Assembly (NCBI RefSeq): GCF_910594005.1
Contig: NC_057827.1
Span: forward strand, 3,534,001 to 3,598,000
Length of the DNA: 64,000 bases
Direction: 5' to 3'
Source: Cervus elaphus
Taxonomy: Eukaryota > Chordata > Mammalia > Artiodactyla > Cervidae
The first letter of the stretch is position 1. Each line of letters opens with the position of its first letter. Shown piece by piece: positions 47,311-59,243 of the stretch. The notes under the pieces were generated by a model. That model saw only the letters and a list, made by a program, of their open reading frames with translations, did not search any database and was not told where the DNA came from. The translations under genes and the position numbers were made by a program.

Positions 47311-48106
47311 TTGGTCCACGGAGCTCTTTCGTGTTGCTACAGTTACCTCAGGATCCCTCTAGCCTTGAAACAGTGTTCTTGGGGTTTCTCTGGAGTGTCA
47401 TCAAGTAAATCAAGGCTCCTTTCATGTGTGATGTGCAACACGGAATTGTTCTGCACGCAGTGCAGGGGAATCGGGCCTCATCTCGCGGCGAGGGGGAAGT
47501 CTCATGGTTTTTCGCGAGCTGCGGCGGGAACCTGGGGTATATTCTCGAGTTACGACGGGGATGGCCCTTCCACACACGTGTTTGTTCAGCGACGTCAGGA
47601 CTCCTGCCTAGTTGCGGGGGACAACTCGGGATTCTCCTCGAGGCTTGGCAGGGCAATTGGGACGCCTCTCCAGCTGAGGCGGGAGACCAAGGGTCCCTTT
47701 CCACGTGCCACAGGAATCCTGGGACTCCTATTAAGGTTCAAGAGGAGTCAGGCATCGTCTCCTTTGGAGGCACTGATCTCCGCGTACCTCTGGAGTTTTC
47801 AAAGGATGTGAGGCCTCCGGTCGCCATGAGGTAGGGAAATAGGTCTTTCTCTGTGGTTTCCTCAGGGGATTCAGACATCCTTTCCTCTTGGGAGATGCAA
47901 GTCGAGCCTGCATTCAAGACACTGCCGGGATAACCGGCCTTATTTTGCGTCAGGGCATCGCAGTGTCCATTCCACTTGAGGCCGCAAACTCAGGGTCCCT
48001 CTCACATACCTAGAGCTGAGAGAAGCCTCCTCTTGAGGTGCTTGTGGTAAGGTGGTATTCCTCTGGAGTCGAAGCCAGGGACTAACCTCTCATCTCGAGT
48101 TGATTT
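47311..48106 (+). repeat. Satellite monomer 60, class A
   Basis: 796 bp. Twin of monomer 54 without its deletion. Own changes: attaaggttc, gtttcctcagg, caagacactgccgg. Confidence 0.92.
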
Positions 48107-48902
48107 TTGGTCCACGGAGCTCTTTCATGTTGCTACAGTGACCTCAGGATCCCTCTAGCCTGGAAACAGTGTTCTTGGGGTTTCTCTGGAGTGCCATCAA
48201 GGAAATCAAGGCTCCTTTCATGTGTGATGTGCAACACGGAATTGCTCTGCACGCAGTGCAGGGGAATCAGGCCTCACCTCGCGGCGAGGGTCAAGTCTCA
48301 TGGTTTTTCCCGAGTTGCGGCGGGAACCTGGGGTATATTCTCGAGTTACGACGGGGATGGCCCTTCCACCCACGTGTTTCTTCAGCGACGTCAGGACTCC
48401 TGCCTAGTTGCGAGGGCCAACTCGGGATTCTCCTCGAGGCTTGGCAGGGCCATTGGGACGCCTCTCCAGCTGAGGCGGGAGACCAAGGGTCCCTTTCCAT
48501 GTGCCACAGGAATCCTGGGACTCCTACCAAGTTTCACGAGGAGTCAGGCATCGTCTCCTTTGGAGGCACTGATCTCCGCGTACCTCTGGAGTTTTCAAAG
48601 GATGTGAGGCCTCCGGTTGCGATGAGGTGGGGAACTAGGTCTTTCTCTGTGGTGTACACAGGGGATTCAGACATCCTTTCGTCTTGGGAGATTCAAGACG
48701 AGCCTGCATTCAAGTCACTGCAGGGATATCCGACCTTATTTCGAGTCAGGGCATCGCGGTGTCCATTCCTTTTGAGGCCGCAAACTCAGGGTCCCTCCCA
48801 CATACCTAGAGCTGAGAGAAGCCTCCTCTTGAGGTGCTTGTGGTAAGGTGGTATTCCTCTGGAGTCGAAGCCAGGGACTAACCTCTCATCTCGAGTTGAT
48901 TT
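48107..48902 (+). repeat. Satellite monomer 61, G head / H tail
   Basis: 796 bp. Same as monomer 55 to about 48340, then tttcttcag, gggccaactcgg, ccattggg, ctaccaag, gtgtacacagg, ccttttgagg. The second half matches monomer 74 at 10341 bp. Confidence 0.92.
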
Positions 48903-49698
48903 TTGGTCGACGGAGCTCTTTCATGTTACTACAGTGACCTCAGGATCCCTCTAGCCTTGAAACAGTGTTCTTGGGGTTTCTCTGGAGTGCCACCAAGGAA
49001 ATCAAGGGTCCTTTCATGTGTGATGTGCAACAGGGAATTGCTCTGAACGCAGTGCAGGGGAATCGGGCCTCATATCGCGGCGAGGGGGTAGTCTCATGGT
49101 TTTTCTCGAGTTGCGGCGGGAACCTGGGGTATATTCTCGAGTTACGACGGGGATGGCCATTCCACCCACGTGTTTGTTCAGCGACGTCAGGACTCCTGCC
49201 TAGTTGCGAGGGACAACTGGGGATTCTCCTCGAGGCTTGGCAGGGCAATTGGGACGCCTCTCCAGCTGAGGCGGGAGACCACGGGTCCCTTTCCAAGTGC
49301 CACAGGAATCCTGGGACACCTATCAAGTTTCACGAGGAGTCAGGCATCGTCTCCTTAGGAGGCACTGATCTCCGCGTACCTCTGGAGTTTTCAAAGGATG
49401 TGAGGCCTCCGGTCGCCATGAGGTGGGGAACTAGGTCTTTCTCTGTGGTCTACACAGGGGATTCAGACATCCTTCCGTCTTGGGAGATGCAAGACGAGCC
49501 TGCATTCAAATCACTGCAGGGATATCCGGCCTTGTTTCGAGTCAGGGCATGGCGGTGTCCATTCCACTTGAGGCCACAAACTCAGGGTCCCTCTCACATA
49601 CCTAGAGCTGAGAGAAGCCTCCTCTTGAGGTGCTTGTGGTAAGGTGGTATTACTCTGGAGTCGAAGCCAGGGACTAACCTCTCATCTTGAGTTGATAT
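48903..49698 (+). repeat. Satellite monomer 62, class D
   Basis: 796 bp. Anchor region ggtcgacgg. D with ttcatgttac, aagggtcc, ctgaacgcag, ggccattccacc, ccttaggagg, catggcgg. Counterpart of monomer 75 at 10341 bp. Confidence 0.92.
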
Positions 49699-50494
49699 TT
49701 GGTCCACGGAGCTCTTTCGTGTGGCTACAGTGACCTCAGGATCCCTCCAGCCTTGAAACAGTTTTCTTGGGGTTTCTCTGGAGTGCCATCAAGGAAATCA
49801 AGGCTCCTTTCATGTGTGATGTGCAACACGGAATTGCTCTGCACGCAGTGCAGGGGAATCAGGCCTCGCCTCGCGGCGAGGGGGAAGTCTCATGGTTTTT
49901 CTCGAGGTGCGGCGGGAACCTGGGGTATATTCTCGAGTTACGTCGGGGATGGCCCTTCCAAACACGTGTTTGTTCAGCGACGTCAGGACTCCTGCCTAGT
50001 TGCGAGGGAGAACTCGGGATTCTCCTCGAGGCTTGGCAGGGCAATTGGGACGCCTCCCCAGCTGAGGCGGGAGACCAAGGGTCCCTTTCCACGTGCCACA
50101 GGAATCCTGGGACTCCTATCAAGTTTCACGAGGAGTCAGGCATCGTCTCCTTTGGAGGCACTGATCTCCGCGTACCTCTGAAATTTTCAAAGGATGTGAG
50201 GCCTCCGGTTGCGATATGGTGGGGAACTAGGTCATTCTCTGTGGTCTCCACAGGGGATTCAGACATCCTTTCGTCTTGGGAGAATCAAGACGAGCCTGCA
50301 TTCTAGTCACTGCAGGGATATCCGGCCTTATTTCGCGTCAGGGCATCGCAGTGTCCATTCCACTTGAGGCCGCAAACTCAGGGTCCCTCTCACATACCTA
50401 GAGCTGAGAGAAGCCTCCTCTTGAGGTGCTTGTGGTAAGGTGGTATTCCTCTGGAGTCGAAGCCAGGGACTAACCTCTCATCTCGAGTTGATTT
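49699..50494 (+). repeat. Satellite monomer 63, C-like without the C deletion
   Basis: 796 bp. C features gttacgtcgg, ctccccagc and ctgaaattttc, but cacgtgccacagg is intact. Private: gatatttgg, cagttttcttgg, cctcgcctcg, cgatatggtgg, gtcattctc, gagaatcaag, attctagtc (stop). Confidence 0.92.
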
Positions 50495-51290
50495 TTGGTC
50501 CACGGAGCTCTTTCGTGTTACTACAGTGACCTCAGGATCCCGCTAGCCTTGAAACAGTGTTCTTGGGGTTTCTCTGGAGTGCCATCAAGGAAATCAAGGC
50601 TCCTTTCATATGTGATGTGCCACAGGGAATTGCTCTGCACGCAGTGCAGGGGAATCGGGCCTCATCTCGCGGCGAGGGGAAAGTCTCATGGTTTTTCTCG
50701 AGTTGCGGCGGGAACCTGGGCTATATTCTAGAGTTACGACGGGGATGGCCCTTCCACCCACGTGTTTGTTCAGCGACGTCAGGACTCCTGCCTAGTTGCG
50801 AGGGACAACTCGATATTCTCCTCGAGGCTTGGCAGGGCATTTGGGACGCCTCTCCAGCTGAGGCGGGAGACCAAGGGTCCCTTTCCACGTGCCACAGGAA
50901 TCCTGGGACTCCTATCAAGTTTCACGAGGAGTCAGGCATCGTCTCCTTTGGAGGCACTGATCTCTGCATACCTCTGGAGTTTTCAAAGGATGTGAGGCCT
51001 CCGGTCGCCATGAGGTAGGGAAATAGGTCTTTCTCTCTGGTCTCCTCAGGGGATTCAGACATCCTTTCATCTTGGTAGATGCAAGTCGAGCCTGCATTCA
51101 AGTCACTGCAGGGATAACCGGCCAAATTTTGCATCAGGGCATCGCAGTGTCCATTCCACTTGAGGCCGCAAACTCAGGGTCCCTCTCACATAGCTAGAGC
51201 TGAGAGAAGCCTCCTCTTGAGGTGCTTGTGGTAAGGTGGTATTCCTCTGGAGTCGAAACCAGGGACTAACCTCTCATCTCGAGTTGATTT
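50495..51290 (+). repeat. Satellite monomer 64, mixed head / A tail
   Basis: 796 bp. Head ttactacag, cccgctagcc, catatgtgatgtgccacagg, gggctatattctagag. A tail: gaggtagggaaatagg, gggataaccgg. Private: tctctctgg, ttggtagatgc, ccaaattttgcatc, acatagctag. Confidence 0.92.
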
Positions 51291-52086
51291 GTGGTCCACG
51301 GAGCTCTTTCCTGTTGCTACAGTGACCTCAGGATCACTCTAGCCTTGAAACAGTGTTCTTGGGGTTTCTCTGGAGTGCCGTCAAGGAAATCAAGGCTCCT
51401 TTCATGTGTGATGTGCAACAGGGAATTGCTCTACACGCAGTGCAGGGGAATCGGGCCTCATATCGCGGCGAGGGGGTAGTCTCATGGTTTTTCTCGAGTT
51501 GCGGCGGGAACCTGGGGTATATTCTCGAGTTACAACGGGGATGGCCCTTCTACCCACGTGTTTGTTCAGCGACGTCAGGACTCCTGCCTAGTTGCGAGGG
51601 ACAACTGGGGATTCTCCTCGAGGCTTGGCAGGGCAATTGGGACGCCTCTCCAGCTGAGGCGGGAGACCACGGGTCCCTTTCCAAGTGCCACAGGAATCCT
51701 GGGACTCCTATCAAGTTTCACGAGGAGTCAGGCATCGTCTCCTTAGGAGGCACTGATCTCCGCGTACCTCTGGAGTTTTCAAAGGATGTGAGGCCTCCAG
51801 TCGCCATGAGGTGGGGAACTAGGTCTTTCTCTGTGGTCTACACAGGGGATTCAGACATCCTTCCGTCTTGGGAGATGCAAGACGAGCCTGCATTCAAGTC
51901 ACTGCAGGGATATCCGGCCTTGTTTCGAGTCAGGGCATCGCGGTGTCCATTCAACTTGAGGCCACAAACTCAGGGTCCCTCTCACATACCTAGAGCTGAG
52001 AGAAGCCTCCTCTTGAGGTGCTTGTGGTAAGGTGGTATTACTCTGGAGTCGAAGCCAGGGACTAACCTCTCATCTCGAGTTGATTT
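51291..52086 (+). repeat. Satellite monomer 65, class D
   Basis: 796 bp. D with ttcctgttgc, aggatcactc (BamHI lost), gccgtcaagg, ctctacacg, gttacaacgg, ttctacccacg, ccttaggagg, cctccagtcgcc, ttcaacttg. Confidence 0.92.
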
Positions 52087-52882
52087 GTGGTCCACATATC
52101 TCTTTCGTGTGGCTACAGTGACCTCAGGATCCCTCTAGCCTTGAAACAGTGTTCTTGAGGTTTCTCTGGCGTGCCATCAAGGAAAGCAAGGCTCCTTTCC
52201 TGTGTGATGTGCAACACGGAATTGCTCTGCACGCAGTGCAGGGGAATCGGGCTTCATCTCGCGGCGAGGGGGAAGTCTCACGGTTTTTCTCGAGTTGCGG
52301 CGGGAACCTGGGGTATATTCTCAAGTTACGACGGGGATGCCCCTTCCACACACGTGTTTGTTCAGCGACGTCAGGACTCCTGCCTAGTTGCGAGGGACAA
52401 CTAGGGATTCTCCACGAGGCTTGGCAGGGCAATTGGGACGCCTCTCCAGCTGAGGCGGGAGACCAAGGGTCCCTTTTCACGTGCCACAGGAATTCTGGGA
52501 CTCCTATCAAGTTTCACGAGGAGTCAGGCATCGTCTCCTTTGGAGGCACTGATCTCGGCGTACCTCTGGAGTTTTCAAAGGATGTGAGGACTCCGTTCGC
52601 GATGAGGTGGGGAACTAGGTCTTTCTCTGTGGTCTCCACAGGGGATTCAGACATCCTTTCCTCTTTGAAGATGCAAGACCAGCCTGCATTCAAGTCACTG
52701 CAGGGATATCCGGCCAGATTTCGAGTCAGGGCATCGCGGTCTCCATTCCACTTGAGGCCGCAAACTCAGGGTCCCTCTCACATACCTAGAGCTGAGAGAA
52801 GCCTCCTCTTGAGGTGCTTGTGGTAAGGTGGTATTCCTCTGGAGTCGAGACCAGGGACTAACCTCTCAACTCGAGTTGATTT
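52087..52882 (+). repeat. Satellite monomer 66, L-like head, paired with 67
   Basis: 796 bp. Head ccacatatctc, cttgaggtttctctggcg, aaagcaagg, cctttcctgtg. Middle gggcttcatc, gatgcccc, aactagggattctccacg. The tail forms the adjacent duplication with 67. Confidence 0.92.
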
Positions 52883-52920
52883 TTGGTCCACGGAGCTCTT
52901 TCGTGTTACTACAGTGACCT
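52470..52920 (+). repeat. Adjacent-monomer duplication, copy 1
   Basis: The second half of monomer 66 and the start of 67 match 53266-53716 at a shift of 796 bp. Shared private variants: aattctggg, gaggactccg, ctttgaagatgcaagacc, ggccagatttcg, gtcgagacc, tcaactcgag. Confidence 0.85.
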
Positions 52921-53678
52921 CAGGATCCCTCTAGCCTTGAAACAGTGTTCTTGGGGTTTCTCTGGAGTGCCATCAAGGAAATCAAGGCTCCTTTCATGTG
53001 TGATGTGCAACACGGAATTGCTCGGCACGCAGTGCAGGGGAATCGGGCTTCATCTCGCGGCGAGGGGGAAGTCTCATGGTTTTTCTCGAGTTGCGGCGGG
53101 AACCTGGGGTATATTCTCGAGTTACGACGGGGATGCCCCTTCCACCCACGTGTTTGTTCAGTGACGTCAGGACTCCTGCCTAGTTGCGAGGGAGAACTCG
53201 GGATTCTCCTCGAGGCTTGGCAGGGCAATTGGGACGCCTCTCCAGCTGAGGCGGGAGACCAAGTGTCCCTTTTCACGTGCCACAGGAATTCTGGGACTCC
53301 TATCAAGTTTCACGAGGAGTCAGGCATCGTCTCCTTTGGAGGCACTGATCTCCGCGTACCTCTGGAGTTTTCAAAGGATGTGAGGACTCCGGTCGCGATG
53401 AGGTGGGGAACTAGGTCTTTCTCTGAGGTCTCCACAGGGGATTCAGACATCCTTTCGTCTTTGAAGATGCAAGACCAGCCTGCATTCAAGTCACTGCAGG
53501 GATATCCGGCCAGATTTCGAGTCAGGGCATCGCGGTGTCCATTCCACTTGAGGCCGCAAACTCAGGGTCCCTCTCACATACCTAGACCTGAGAGAAGCCT
53601 CCTCTTGAGGTGCTTGTGGTAAGGTGGTATTCCTCTGGAGTCGAGACCAGGGACTAACCTCTCAACTCGAGTTGATTT
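52883..53678 (+). repeat. Satellite monomer 67, paired with 66
   Basis: 796 bp. Shares gggcttcatc, gatgcccc, aattctggg, ctttgaagatgc and tcaactcgag with 66. Private: ctcggcacgc, tctgaggtctcc, agacctgag. TGACGTCA at 53162-53169. Confidence 0.92.
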
Positions 53679-53716
53679 TTGGTCCACGGAGCTCTTTCGT
53701 GTTACTACAGTGACGT
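53266..53716 (+). repeat. Adjacent-monomer duplication, copy 2
   Basis: Second copy of 52470-52920. It differs by a handful of substitutions, for example tctgaggtctcc and agacctgag. Confidence 0.85.
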
Positions 53717-54473
53717 CACGATCCCTCTAGCCTTGAAACAGTGTTCTTGGGGTTTCTCTGGAGTGCCACCAAGGAAATCAAGGGTCCTTTCATGTGTGAT
53801 GTGCAAAACGGAATTGCTCTGCACGCAGTGCAGGGGAATCGGGCCTCATCTCGCGGCGAGGGGGAAGTCTCATGGTTTTTCTCGAGTTGCGGCGGGAACC
53901 TGGGGTATATTCTCTAGTTAAGACTGGATGGCCCTTCCAAACACGTGTTTGTTCAGCGACGTCAGGACTCCTGCCTAGTTGCGAGGGACAACTCGGGATT
54001 CTCCTCGATTCTTGGCAGGGCCATTGGGACGCCTCTCCAGCTGAGGCAAAAGACCAAGGGTGCCTTTCCATGTGCCAAAGGAATCCTGGGACTCCTATCA
54101 AGTTTCACGAGGAGTCAGGCATCGACTCCTTTGGAGGCACTGATCTCCGCGTCCCTCTGGAGTTTTCAAAGGATGTGAGGCCTCTAGTCGCGATGAGGTG
54201 GGGAACTAGGTCTTTCTCTGTGGTCTCCAAAGGGGATTCAGACATCCTTTCGTCTTAGGAGATGCAAGACGAGCCTGCATTCAAGTCACTGCAGGGATAT
54301 CCGGCCTGATTTCGAGTCAGGGCTTTGCGGTGTCCATTCCACTTGAGTCCGCAAACTCAGGGTCCCTCTCACATACCTAGAGCTGAGAGAAGTCTCCTCT
54401 TGAGGTGCTTGTGGTAAGGTGGTATTCCTCTGGAGTCGAAGCCAGGGACTATCCTCTCATCTCGAGTTGATTT
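53679..54473 (+). repeat. Satellite monomer 68, unclassified, divergent
   Basis: 795 bp. Variants: cagtgacgtcacg, gcaaaacgg, tctctagttaagactgg (indels), ctcgattcttgg, gaggcaaaagacc, gggtgcc, catcgactcc, cgcgtccctctgg (L-like), tcttaggag (stop), cttgagtcc. Confidence 0.92.
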
Positions 54474-55268
54474 TTGGTCCACGGAGCTCTTCGTGTTGCT
54501 ACAGTGACCTCAGGATCCCTCTAGCCTTGAAACAGTGTTCTTGGGTTTTCTCTGGAGTGCCATCAAGGTAATCAAGGCTCCTTTTATGTGTGATGTGCAA
54601 CACGGAATTGCTCTGCACGCAGTGCAGGGGAATCGGGCCTCATCTCGAGGCGAGGGGGAAGTCTCATGGTTTTTCTCGAGTTACGGCGGGAACCTGGGCT
54701 ATATTCTCGAGTTACGACGGGGATGGCCCTTCCACACACGTGTTTGTTCAGCGACGTCAGGACTCCTGCCTAGTTGCGAGGGACAACTCGGGATTCTCCT
54801 CGAGGCTTGGCAGGGCCATTGGGACGCCTCTCCAGCTGAGGCGGAAGACCAAGGGGCCCTTTCCACGTGCCACAGTAATCCTGGGGCTCCTATCAAGTTT
54901 CACGAGGAGTCAGGCATCGTCTCCTTTGGAGGCACTGATCTCCGCGTACCTCTGGAGTTTTCAAAGGATGTGAGGCTTCCGGTCGCGATGAGGTGGGGAA
55001 CTAGGTCTTTCTCTGTGGTCTACACAGGGGATTCAGACATCCTTTCATCTTGGGAGATGCAAGACGAGCCTGCATTCAAGTCACTGCAGGGATATCCGGC
55101 CTTATTTCGAGTCAGGGCATCGCGGTGTCCATTCCACTTGAGGCCACAAACTCAATTTCCCTCTCACATACCTAGAGCTGAGAGAAGCCTCCTCTTGAGG
55201 TGCTTGTGGTAAGGTGGTATTCCTCTGGAGTCGAAGCCAGGGACTAACCTCTCATCTCGAGTTGATTT
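54474..55268 (+). repeat. Satellite monomer 69, unclassified
   Basis: 795 bp. A one-base loss at gctcttcgtg. Variants: ttgggttttc, aaggtaatc, ctcgaggcgag, gcggaagacc, ggggccc, cacagtaatcctggggc, ctcaatttccc. Tail gtctacacagg. Confidence 0.92.
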
Positions 55269-56064
55269 TTGGTCCACGGAGCTCTTTCATGTTGCTACAG
55301 TGACCTCAGGATCCCTCTAGCCTTGAAACAGTGTTCTTGGGGTTTCTCTGGAGTGCCACCAAGGAAATCAAGGGTCCTTTCATGTGTGCTGTGCAACAGG
55401 GAATTGCTCTGCACGCAGTGCAGGGGAATCGGGCCTCATATCGCGGCGAGGGGGTAGTCTCATGGTTTTTCTCGAGTTGCGGCGGGAACCTGGGGTATAT
55501 TCTCGAGTTACGACGGGGATGGCCCTTCCACCCACGTGTTTGTTCAGCGACGTCAGGACTCCTGCCTAGTTGCGAGGGACAACTGGGGATTCTCCTCGAG
55601 GCTTGGCAGGGCAATTGGGACGCCTCTCCAGCTGAGGCGGGAGACCACGGGTCCCTTTCCACGTGCCACAGAAATCCTGGGACTCCTATCAAGTTTCACG
55701 AGGAGTCAGGCATCGTCTCCTTAGGAGGCACTGATCTCCGCGTACCTCTGGAGTTTTCAAAGGATGTGAGGCCTCCGGTCACCATGAGGTGGGGAACTAG
55801 GTCTTTCTCTGTGGTCTACACAGGGGATTCAGACATCCTTCCGTCTTGGGAGATGCAAGACGAGCCTGCATTCAAGTCACTGCAGGGATATCCGGCCTTG
55901 TTTCAAGTCAGGGCATCGCGGTGTCCATTCCACTTGAGGCCACAAACTCAGGGTCCCTCTCACATACCTAGAGCTGAGAGAACCCTCCTCTTGAGGTGCT
56001 TGTGGTAAGGTGGTATTACTCTGGAGTCGAAGCCAGGGACTAACCTCTCATCTCGAGTTGATTT
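55269..56064 (+). repeat. Satellite monomer 70, class D
   Basis: 796 bp. D with ttcatgttgc, aagggtcc, gtgtgctgtgcaacagg, ccttaggagg. Private: cacagaaatcc, ggtcaccatg, tttcaagtc, gagaaccc. Confidence 0.92.
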
Positions 56065-56858
56065 GTGGTCCACGGAGCTCTTTCGTGTTGCTACAGTGAC
56101 CTCAGGATCCCTCTAGCCTTGAAACAGTGTTCTTGGGGTTTCTCTGGAGTGCCACCAAGGAAATCAAGGCTCCTTTCATGTGTGATGTGCAACACGGAAT
56201 TGCTCTGCACGCAGTGAAGGGGAATCAGGCCTCACCTCGCGGCGAGGGGGAAGTCTCATGGTTTTTCTCGAGTTACGGCGGGAACCTGGGGTATATTCTC
56301 GAGTTACGTCGGGGATGGCCCTTCCAACCACGTGTTTGTTCAGCGACGTCAGGACTCCTGCCTAGTTGCGAGGGAGAACTCGGGATTCTCCTCGAGGCTT
56401 GGCAGGGCAATTGGGACGCCTCTCCAGCTGAGGCGGGAGACCAAGGGTCCCTTTCCACGTGCACAGGAATCCTGGGACTCCTACCAAGTTTCACGAGGAG
56501 TCAGGCATCGTCTCCTTTGGAGGCACTGATCTCCGCATACCTCTGAAATTTTCAAAGGATGTGAGGCATCCGGTTGCGATGTGGTGGGAACTAGGTCTTC
56601 TTCTGTGGTCTCTACAGGGGATTCAGACATCCTTCCGGCTTGGGAGATGCAAGACGAGCCTGCATTCAAGTCACTGCAGGGATATCCGGCCTTGTTTCGA
56701 GTCAGGGCATCGCGGTGTCCATTCCACTTGAGGCCACAAACTCAGGGTCCCTCTCACATACCTAGAGCTGAGAGAAGCCTCCTGTTGAGGTGCTTGTGGT
56801 AAGGTGGTATTCCTCTGGAGTCGAAGCCAGGGACTAACCTCTCATCTCGAGTTGATTT
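56065..56858 (+). repeat. Satellite monomer 71, C head / D tail
   Basis: 794 bp. C with gcagtgaagg, gcacagg (one base short), ctaccaag, catacctctg, gatgtggtgggaac (one base lost). Tail ccttccggcttgg, ccttgtttcg, ctgttgagg. The ccggcttgg variant is shared only with monomer 80. Confidence 0.92.
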
Positions 56859-57653
56859 GTGGTCCACGGAGCTCTTTCGTGTTGCTACAGTGACCTCAGG
56901 ATCCCTCTAGCCTTGAAACAGTGTTCTTGGGGTTTCTCTGGAGTGCCATCAAGGAAATCAAGGCTCCTTTCATGTGTGATGTGCAACACGAAATTGCTCT
57001 GCACGCAGTGCAGGGGAATCAGGCCTCACCTCGCGGCGAGGGGGAAGTCTCATGGTTTTTCTCGAGTTGCGGCGGGAACCTGGGGTATATTCTCGAGTTA
57101 CGACGGGAATGGCCCTTCCAACCACGTGTTTGTTCAGCGACGTCAGGACTCCTGCCTAGTTGCGAGGGAGAACTCGGGATTGTCCTCGAGGCTTGGCAGG
57201 ACAATTGGGACGCCTCTCCAGCTGAGGCGGGAGACCAAGGGTCCCTTTCCACGTGCCACATGAATCCTGGGACTCCTATCAAGTTTCAGGAGGAGTCAGG
57301 CATCGTCTCCTTTGGAGGCACTGATCTCCGCATACCTCTGAAATTTTCAAAGGATGTGAGGCCTCCGGTTGCGATGTGGTGGGGAACTAGGTCTTTCTCT
57401 GTGGTCTCCACAGGGGATTCAGACATCCTTTCATCTTGTGAGATGCCAAAGGAGCCTGCATTCAAGTCACTGCAGGGATATCCGGCCTTATTTCGAGTCA
57501 GGGCATCGCGGTGTCCATTCCACTTGAGGCCGCACAATCAGGGTCCCTCTCACATATCTACAGCGAGAGAAGCCTCCTCTTGAGGTGCTTGTGGTAAGGT
57601 GGTATTCCTCTGGAGTCGAAGCCAGGGACTAACCTCTCATCTCGAGTTGATTT
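56859..57653 (+). repeat. Satellite monomer 72, class C
   Basis: 795 bp. C with aacacgaaattg, gagttgcggcgg, gggaatggcc, attgtcctcg, aggacaattgg, cacatgaatcc, tttcaggagg, gagatgccaaagg, catatctacagcgagag. Confidence 0.92.
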
Positions 57654-58447
57654 TTGGTCCACGGAGCTCTTTCGTGTTGCTACAGTGACCTCAGGATCCT
57701 CTAGCCTTGAAACAGTGTTCTTGGGGTTTCTCTGGAGTGCCATCAAGGAAATCAAGGCTCCTTTCATGTGTGATGTGCAACACGGAATTGCTCTGCACGC
57801 AGTGCAGGGGAATCTGGCCTCATCTCGCGGCGAGGGGGAAGTCTCATGGTTTTTCTCGAGTTGCGGCGGGAACCTGGGGTATATTCTCGAGTTACGACGG
57901 GGATGGCCCTTCCACACACTTGTTTGTTCAGCGATGCAGGACTCCTGCCTAGTTGCGAACGACAACTCGGGATTCTCCACGAGGCTTGGCAGGGCAATTG
58001 GAACGCCTCTCCAGCTGAGGCGGGAGACAAGGGTCCCTTTCCACGTGCCACAGGAATCCTGGGACTCCTATCAAGTTTCACGAGGAGTCAGGCATCGTCT
58101 CCTTTGGAGGCACTGATCTCCGCGTACCTCTGGAGTTTTCAAAGGATGTGAGGCCTACGGTCGCAATGAAGTGGGGAACTAGGTCTTTCTCTGTGGTCTC
58201 CACAGGGGATTCAGACATCCTTTCATCTTGGGAGATGCAAGACGAGCCTGCATTCAAGTCACTGCAGGGATATCCGGCCTTATTTTTGCGTCAGGGCATC
58301 ATGGTGTCCATTCCACTTGAGGCCGCAAAATCAGTGTCCCTCTCACATACCTAGAGCTGAGAGAAGCCTCCTCTTGAGGTGCTTGTGGTAAGGTGCTATT
58401 CTTCTGGAGTCGAAGCCAGGGACTAACCTCTCATCTCGAGTTGATTT
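57654..58447 (+). repeat. Satellite monomer 73, mixed head / B tail
   Basis: 794 bp. Several indels: aggatcctct, agcgatgcagg, gggagacaagg lose bases and atttttgcg gains one. Middle cgaacgac and ccacgagg; tail gtcgcaatgaag. Private: cacacttg, gtgctattcttctgg. Confidence 0.92.
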
Positions 58448-59243
58448 GTGGTTCCCGGAGCTCTTTCGTGTTGCTACAGTGACCTCAGGATCCCTCTAGC
58501 CTTGAAACAGTGTTCTTGGGGTTTCTCTGGAGTGCAACCAAGGAAATCAAGGCTCCTTTCATGTGTGATGTGCAACACGGAATTGCCCTGCACGCAGTGC
58601 AGGGGAATCAGGCCTCATCTCGTGGCGAGGGGGAAGTCTCATGGTTTTTCTCGAGTTGCGGCGGGAACCTGGGGTATATTCTCGAGTTACGACGGGGATG
58701 GCCCTTCCACCCACGTGTTTCTTCAGCGACGTCAGGACTTCTGCCTAGTGGCGAGGGACAACTCGGGATTCTCCTCGAGGCTTGGCAGGGCAATTGGGAC
58801 GCCTCTCCAGCTGAGGCGGGAGACCAAGGGTCCCTTTCCATGTGCCACAGGAATCCTGGGACTCCTACCAAGTTTCACGAGGAGTCAGGCATCGTCTCCT
58901 TTGGAGGCACTGATCTCCGCGTACCTCTGGAGTTTTCAAAGGATGTGAGGCCTCCGGTCGCCATGAGGTGGGGAACTAGGTCTTTCTCTGTGGTGTACAC
59001 AGGGGATTCAGACATCCTTTCGTCTTGGGAGATTCAAGACGAGCCTGCATTCAAGTCACTGCAGGGATATCCGGCCTTATTTCGAGTCAGGGCATCGCGG
59101 TGTCCATTCCTCTTGAGGCCGCAAACTCACGGTCCCTCTCACATACCTAGAGCTGAGAGAAGCCTCCTCTTGAGGTGCTTGTGGTAAGGTGGTATTCCTC
59201 TGGAGTCGAAGCCAGGGACTAACCTCTCATCTCGAGTTGATTT
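58448..59243 (+). repeat. Satellite monomer 74, H-like
   Basis: 796 bp. Variants: gttcccgg, gagtgcaacc, ttgccctgc, tttcttcag, gacttctgcc, agtggcgagg, ctaccaag. H tail gtgtacacagg and gagattcaag. Matches the second half of monomer 61. Confidence 0.92.

Larger units (their letters stand above)
46157..48343 (+). repeat. Six-monomer higher-order unit, matching segment copy 2
   Basis: Second occurrence of the segment at 41385-43570. Copy-specific changes include catcctctcc, attaaggttc and caagacactgcc. The match breaks within monomer 61, which switches from class G to an H-like second half (tttcttcag, ctaccaag), so the six-monomer unit is not completed here. Confidence 0.85.

Noticed and set aside
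53679..54473. Monomer 68 as a non-satellite insertion
   Set aside because: It is unusually divergent, with several indels, but aligns along its whole length to the consensus at 795 bp.
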